This document shows positions 59,529 through 64,000 of a stretch of DNA of 64,000 nt, in pieces; position 1 is the first letter of the stretch, and every line of letters starts with the position of its first letter. This DNA comes from Micromonospora sp. LH3U1. Lineage in GTDB: Bacteria > Actinomycetota > Actinomycetes > Mycobacteriales > Micromonosporaceae. Where the stretch lies: the NCBI RefSeq assembly GCF_028475105.1, contig NZ_CP116936.1, forward strand, positions 5,331,501 to 5,395,500, given 5' to 3'. A program made the position numbers and the translations under genes. The notes beneath the pieces are model-generated. The model searched no databases. It had not been told where the DNA came from and saw only the letters and a program-made list of their open reading frames with translations.

Positions 59529-61201
59529 ATGACCGTCGGCGTACGCCAGCAGCCGCGCGGCGCGGACCCCCGCGCCCGCGGCCCGGCGTGCGTCCCGGGT
59601 TGGTCGGCTGGCTCACCGGGTTGGCCATGCTCGCCGGGGTGGGTTACCGGCTCTGGCTGCTGGGTCACGCCGCGCCGTCCACGAACAGCGACGAGGCCAC
59701 CATGGGGTTGGCCGCGCTGCACATCGCCCGGGGTGAGGGCTTCCCGGTCTGGTTCTACGGCCAGCAGTACATGGGCACCCTGGAGGCGTACCTGGCCGCG
59801 CCGGTGTTCGCCCTTGCCGGCGGGCCTTCGCTGTTCGGTCTGCGGCTGCCCACGCTGGCGCTGTACGTGCTGTTCCTGCTGCTGTCCTGGCAGTTGACGC
59901 TGCGGCTGACCGGGGACCGTTGGTTCGGGCTGCTGGTGGTGACGCTGCTGGCCCTCGGCTCCGACCGCGTCATCAAGAACCAGCTGATCGCTGGCGGCGG
60001 CTACCCCGAGATGAACGCGGCCGGCGTGGCGCTGGCCCTACTCGCCGTGGACCTGGCCTCCGGCCGGCCGGGGTGGCGGCTGGCGCGCTGGGCGGCGTGG
60101 GGGTTCCTGGCCGGCCTGATGCTCTGGGTCGACCCGCTGGTGCTGCCGTACGTCGTGGCGACCGGGGCGGTGCTCGTCGGGTTCTGCCGTCGGGAGCTGC
60201 GCGGGGTGGCCGGGGCGCTGCTCGGGGCGGCCGCCGTGCTGGGTGCGGCTCCGCTGCTGCTGCACAGCCTGGTCGACGGGCGGAACCCGCTGCACGCGGT
60301 GCTCGCCGCCAGCGGTGCGAACACCACCGTGGGCTGGGCGGACCGGCTGCACGGTGGCCTGCTGCTCGGCCCTCCGCTGGGCATGGGCTTCTGCGCGCCC
60401 GGGCAGTGCGCCACCTGGCAGCTGTGGTGGGCGCTCGCCCTGCCGCTGCTGCTTGCCGTCGCCGCAGCCACCGCCTGGCGGGCGACCCGCCGGCCGCCTG
60501 CCTCCCCGGCCAACCCCACCAGCCCGGCCGACCCCACCGCCCCGGACGTCCCAGCGGGCCGTGCGCCCCGGGTGGGGGCGGCGATCCGGCTGGCGCTCGT
60601 GCTCGCCGCGGTGGCCACCCTCGGCGCGTACACGGTGAGCAGTGCCGCCGGGCTCACCCCGGTGGAGAGTTCCCGCTACCTGTCCTGCCTGCTCATCTCC
60701 CTGCCGGCGCTGCTCTGGCCGGTGTGGACGGCGGCCCGACACGGTCTGCGGTCGTCGGCGACCGACCGACGCGGGTGGACGCTGGCCCGGCCGGTCGCGC
60801 TGGCCTTGCTCGCCGCCACGCTGGGCACCGCCGCCCTCGCCACCTGGCAGGCAGCGGAGACCGCCCCGGCGGCGCGGGCCGCCGAGGCCCGACACACCGA
60901 GCTGGTGAGCACCCTGCGTCAGCTCGGCGTACGGCACGTGCGCGCCGGCTACTGGACCTGCAACCGGCTCACCTTCGCCAGTGCGGAGCGGGTGGTCTGC
61001 GCGGTCGTCGACGACACGCTGCGCCCCGGTTTCGACCGCTACCCCGCGTACCGGCGGGAGGTGGACGGGGCAGCGGCACCGGCCTGGGTCGCACCGGCCG
61101 GCTCGCCGCTGGCGAACGCGCTCGACGAGCGGCAGCGCGCCACGCCGGGCAGCCTGGACCTTGTCACGATCGACGGCTGGCGGATCTACCTGTCGAGGTG
61201 A
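59529..61201 (+). pseudogene. Polytopic membrane glycosyltransferase-like protein (GT39/GT83-like), probably frameshifted near its start
   Basis: About 557 residues once repaired. Helix 1 (WLTGLAMLAGVGYRLWLLG) is followed by an external loop with NSDEATMGLAALHIARGEGF, an Asp-Glu pair as in GT-C/ArnT-PMT catalytic loops, and WFYGQQYMGTLEAYLAAPVF. About 10-12 helices and a C-terminal external part of 120 residues. The frame from ATG 59529 loses continuity; adding one C to the run 59568-59572 gives ADPPRPRPGVRPGLVGWL and joins the long frame. GTG 59588 would give an intact, shorter protein. Substrate unknown. Its last 38 nt overlap the converging LuxR gene. Confidence 0.65.
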
Positions 61202-64000
61202 GCTGGTCAGCGGGCGCGGCGAGCAGGCCGAGGCGGTGCGCCAGGGCGGCGGCCTCCACCCGGTTGGTCACGCCCAGCTTCGCGATGATCCGGGACACGT
61301 GCACGCTGGCCGTCTTCGGGGAGATGAACAACTGCTCGGCGATCCGGCTGTTGCTGTGCCCCTCGGCGACAAGCCGCAGCACCTCCTGCTCCCGAGCGGT
61401 CAACAGATCGACGCCGGCCCCGCCCTGACCGGCGGTGCGCAGACCGACCCGCTTCGCCAGGGTGGCGGCTGCCTCGGCGAGGGGCACCGCACCCAGCCGC
61501 CGGCCGATCTCGGCGGCCTCGGTGACCGCCGCCGCCGTCTCGTCGCGCTCCCCGGCGGCGGCGGCGGTCTCAGCGAGCGTCAGCAACGCGCGGCCCAGCG
61601 GGTGCGGCTGCCCGTCGGCCCGCCAGGCATCGACCGCCGCGCGCCACGCCGGCAGCGCCTGGTCGCCGACCGCGAGCAGTGCGGCAACCTCGGCCGCGTG
61701 CGCCCGTGCCGCCGGGTGCCGGACGGGCAGGTCGGTGGCGAGCGCCGCCACGGCGGCTGCCAGCTCCTGGTCCCGCACCCGGGCTGCGGTACGCGCGGCG
61801 GCGTTGAGCAACGGCCAGCCCTCGCGCGGCAGCTGCGGCAGGCTCTTGTCGGCCACTGCGACACGGGCCGCCCGGATCGCTTCGACCTTGTCGTCGGCGA
61901 CCAGCGCCGCCTCGATCGCCAGCTCGTGCAGGGGCAACCGGTGGTTCGGCCACAGGTAGGGCCGGCCGAGGAAGGCGAGCGCCCGGTCGACCAGCTCGTC
62001 GGCGCCCGGGTGGGCGCGGGCCAGCCGCAGCCCGGCGCCGAGCTGGAGCCAGTGCAGCACGGTGACGCCGGACAGGTCGATCCGGGCCGCTTCCGCGAAG
62101 ACCGCCTCGGCCTCGTCCCACCGACCCAGCGCGATCAGCGCCTCGGCCCGGTTGGACAGCAGGTACGCCCCGGTGGAGCGGCTGATCCCCACCCGCCGCG
62201 CCTCCGCCACGCCGGCCTCGGCCGCCTCGGCGGACTCGGCGTAGCGGCCCAACTCACAGAGCACGTCCGACTGGAACACCTTGGCGAGCACCAGCGCCGA
62301 CGTGTCCCCCGCCGCCCGGGCGACTGCCTCGGCCTCGCCCAGCTCGGCCAGCCCGCGCTCCCGCTCGTGGTGGCAGAGCAGGGCGATCCGCGTCGGAAGC
62401 AGGACCAGCTCCTCGCCGAGCGCCTCGGCGTCCGTGCTCGCCTCGGCGGCCACCCGGGCCGCCTGCTCAGGATCGATCTTGACCAGGTGGGCGGCGATGT
62501 CGGCAAGCAGCCGGACCCGCTCCACGCTGGCCGGGCCACGGGCCGCCAGCCGGTACGCCTCATCCAGCTCGCGGCTGCCGTCACTCTTGCCGAGCAACGC
62601 CAGCAGTCGACCCCGCTGGTCCAGCAGGCGTGCGGCGCGCAGCGGCGCGGCATCGGCGTCCACCTCGGCCAGGCCGGCCCGGGTCAGGGTGATCGCCCGG
62701 CTGAAGTCGCCGGCGGTGACCGCGGCGTCCAGTGTCTGCTCCAGCAACGCCAGGTGATCCATGCCGAGCAGGGCTGCGGCGTCGGGCACCAGCTCCCACA
62801 GCTCCAGCGCCCGCTCCAGCAGCCGGCGCTGCTCGGCGTACGCGTACCGGTCAGCGGCGGCGCAGGCCGCGGCTTGCGCGGCGACGAGGGCACGCGGGTG
62901 GTGGTGCGCGGCGTACCAGTGGTGGGCGATCTCGGCCGGGGCCCGGCCGGCGGCGACCAGGTGCGGCTGGGCCTCGATGGCGGCGGCGAAGCGGGCGTGC
63001 AGCCGGGCGTGTTCGCCGGGCAGCAACTCGTCGTGCACGGCCTCGCGGACCAGCGCGTGCCGGAACTCGTAGTCACCGTCCCGATCGGCCACCACCAACT
63101 GGGCGGCGACGGCGGCGCGCAGTGCGTCCTCCAGCTCGGCCTCGGGGAGCCCGGCGACCTCGGCGATCAGGTCGTGGGCGAAACGGGTGCCGCCGGCGGC
63201 GGCGATCCGCAGCACCCGCTGGGCCGGTTCGGGGAGCCGGTCCACTCGGGCCAGCAGCAGGTCGCGCAGCGTTTCGGGGAGCGCGGCGCAGCCGATCGGG
63301 CCACCGGCGACGGCCAACTCCTCGATGAAGAAGGGATTGCCCTGGGTGCGGTCATGGATGTCGTCGACGGCACGGGCGGGCGGCTCGGCGCCGAGCAGGT
63401 CGGCGAGGATCGCGCTGGTGCCGTCGCGGTCCAGGCGGCCCAGCTCGACCCGCTCCACGCCGCGGGCCCGATCCAGTTCGGCGAGGAACGGGCGCAGCGG
63501 GTGCCCGCGCTGCAACTCGTCGGTGCGGTAGGTGCACACCAGCAGCAGCCGGCCCGGCCGGGCCACCCGGACCAGGAAGCCGATCAGGTCGCGGGTGGAG
63601 CGGTCGGCCCAGTGCAGATCCTCGATGATCAGCACCAGCGGACGAGCATCGGCGAGCCGTTGGAAAAGCTCGGCGACCAGGTCGAACAGGTAGCCGCGTG
63701 GGGCGTCGCCGACCGGCACGGCGCGCGGTGCGGCCAGCGCCGCGGACGCCCGGCCCAGCTCCGGCAGCAGCGGGGCGAACTCCGCCTCGTAGCCGGCGAA
63801 GACCTCGGGGCCGTCGGCGCGCAGCACCGCGCGGAGTGCGGCAGCGAACGGGGCGAACGGCAGGCCCGCCTCGCCCAGCTCCAGGCACTGGCCGACCAGC
63901 ACCCGCGCTGCGCCGTCGGTGGCCCGGCCGGCGAACTCGTCCAGCAGACGGGTCTTACCCACGCCTGCCTCGCCACCGACCAGCACGGTGGTGGGCTCCC
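61164..64000 (-). CDS. Large LuxR-family transcriptional regulator with AAA ATPase domain, N-terminus cut
   Basis: More than 940 residues are visible and the gene continues beyond the right edge. Near the visible start are Walker A (GGEAGVGKTRLLDEF) and Walker B (LVLIIEDLHWAD), an AAA_16-like STAND ATPase. A long helical TPR-like region follows (MalT architecture), with Ala/Leu/Glu-rich repeats. The C-terminus has a LuxR helix-turn-helix (LLTAREQEVLRLVAEGHSNS, SPKTASVHVSRIIAKLGVTN). The type acts as an ATP- and ligand-dependent activator; target unknown. It runs into the preceding gene's 3' end. Confidence 0.92.
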   Translation of the reverse strand, partial: EPTTVLVGGEAGVGKTRLLDEFAGRATDGAARVLVGQCLELGEAGLPFAPFAAALRAVLRADGPEVFAGYEAEFAPLLPELGRASAALAAPRAVPVGDAPRGYLFDLVAELFQRLADARPLVLIIEDLHWADRSTRDLIGFLVRVARPGRLLLVCTYRTDELQRGHPLRPFLAELDRARGVERVELGRLDRDGTSAILADLLGAEPPARAVDDIHDRTQGNPFFIEELAVAGGPIGCAALPETLRDLLLARVDRLPEPAQRVLRIAAAGGTRFAHDLIAEVAGLPEAELEDALRAAVAAQLVVADRDGDYEFRHALVREAVHDELLPGEHARLHARFAAAIEAQPHLVAAGRAPAEIAHHWYAAHHHPRALVAAQAAACAAADRYAYAEQRRLLERALELWELVPDAAALLGMDHLALLEQTLDAAVTAGDFSRAITLTRAGLAEVDADAAPLRAARLLDQRGRLLALLGKSDGSRELDEAYRLAARGPASVERVRLLADIAAHLVKIDPEQAARVAAEASTDAEALGEELVLLPTRIALLCHHERERGLAELGEAEAVARAAGDTSALVLAKVFQSDVLCELGRYAESAEAAEAGVAEARRVGISRSTGAYLLSNRAEALIALGRWDEAEAVFAEAARIDLSGVTVLHWLQLGAGLRLARAHPGADELVDRALAFLGRPYLWPNHRLPLHELAIEAALVADDKVEAIRAARVAVADKSLPQLPREGWPLLNAAARTAARVRDQELAAAVAALATDLPVRHPAARAHAAEVAALLAVGDQALPAWRAAVDAWRADGQPHPLGRALLTLAETAAAAGERDETAAAVTEAAEIGRRLGAVPLAEAAATLAKRVGLRTAGQGGAGVDLLTAREQEVLRLVAEGHSNSRIAEQLFISPKTASVHVSRIIAKLGVTNRVEAAALAHRLGLLAAPADQLTSTGRSASRRS

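Noticed and set aside
59588..61201. GTG 59588 as the natural start of the GT-C-like gene
   Set aside because: Possible, but the promoter-like hexamer is placed for ATG 59529, and one restored base joins both parts into a typical N-terminus. Kept as an alternative only.
1..64000. tRNA or rRNA genes, CRISPR arrays, insertion sequences, phage or integrative elements
   Set aside because: No cloverleaf-like sequence, regular spacer array, transposase, integrase or flanking direct repeats were seen. The palindromes are not arrays and have no linked transposase.

Overview
The window is about 70% G+C, dense in genes and rich in GTG starts. Gene content and order point to a filamentous actinobacterium, most likely Micromonosporaceae (Micromonospora or Salinispora type). 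From memory, the order follows the Mycobacterium tuberculosis segment from Rv2191 to about Rv2218: DnaQ-UvrC fusion, trpD, ctaE-qcrCAB, ctaF/ctaC, adoK, IscA-like protein, glycerate kinase, DUF3043, cobU/T-cobS, gcvT, leucyl aminopeptidase, lpd/sucB, a TIGR01777-type epimerase, lipB and lipA. No integrase, transposase, CRISPR array, rRNA or tRNA was seen.

Layout. 1-6 kb: NYN-domain protein (cut by the edge), DnaQ-UvrC nuclease, a RelA/SpoT homologue, a Nudix hydrolase coupled to a sugar nucleotidyltransferase, and a stand-alone Lrp ligand-binding domain. 6-16 kb: the respiratory block ctaE-qcrC-qcrA-qcrB and ctaC-ctaF (no ctaD here), a CtaG-like assembly protein and trpD. 16-25 kb: cysteine desulfurase plus TusA, adenosine kinase, IscA-like protein, glycerate kinase, nadA, a MurA paralogue, DUF3043 and an XRE-cupin regulator. 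25-39 kb: a very large WG-repeat protein, an aldo/keto reductase, a site-2 protease, a Ser/Thr kinase and late cobalamin genes. 39-46 kb: gcvT, pepA, lpd and sucB. 46-52 kb: SDR, LtrA-like protein, hemerythrin, a MerR/aldo-keto pair, an epimerase and a secreted PHB-depolymerase-like esterase. 52-64 kb: two large membrane proteins of glycosyltransferase-C character, lipB, an archaeal-type aspartyl-tRNA synthetase behind a T-box, lipA and a large LuxR-type ATPase cut by the right edge.

Functional links. QcrCAB, CtaE, CtaC and CtaF form most of the actinobacterial bcc-aa3 oxidase. Lpd and SucB (E3 and E2) depend on lipoate made by LipB and LipA, and GcvT also uses lipoyl-linked chemistry. Cysteine desulfurase, TusA and the IscA-like protein suggest local sulfur and Fe-S handling; LipA and NadA are Fe-S enzymes.

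Four patterns cut across genes. (1) Six intergenic 60-80 bp palindromes with C-rich left and G-rich right flanks, in three sequence classes; two pairs are inverted copies of one another. (2) A -10-like hexamer ending 6-7 nt before the start codon at about sixteen genes, indicating widespread leaderless mRNAs. (3) At least five genes broken by an apparent loss of one G or C in a G/C run, which looks more like assembly error than gene decay. (4) A T-box leader with a GAC (Asp) specifier candidate before aspS2, which sits between lipB and lipA. The window is mostly core genome. I found no convincing new multi-gene system; the palindrome family and the T-box/aspS2 locus are the most interesting items.
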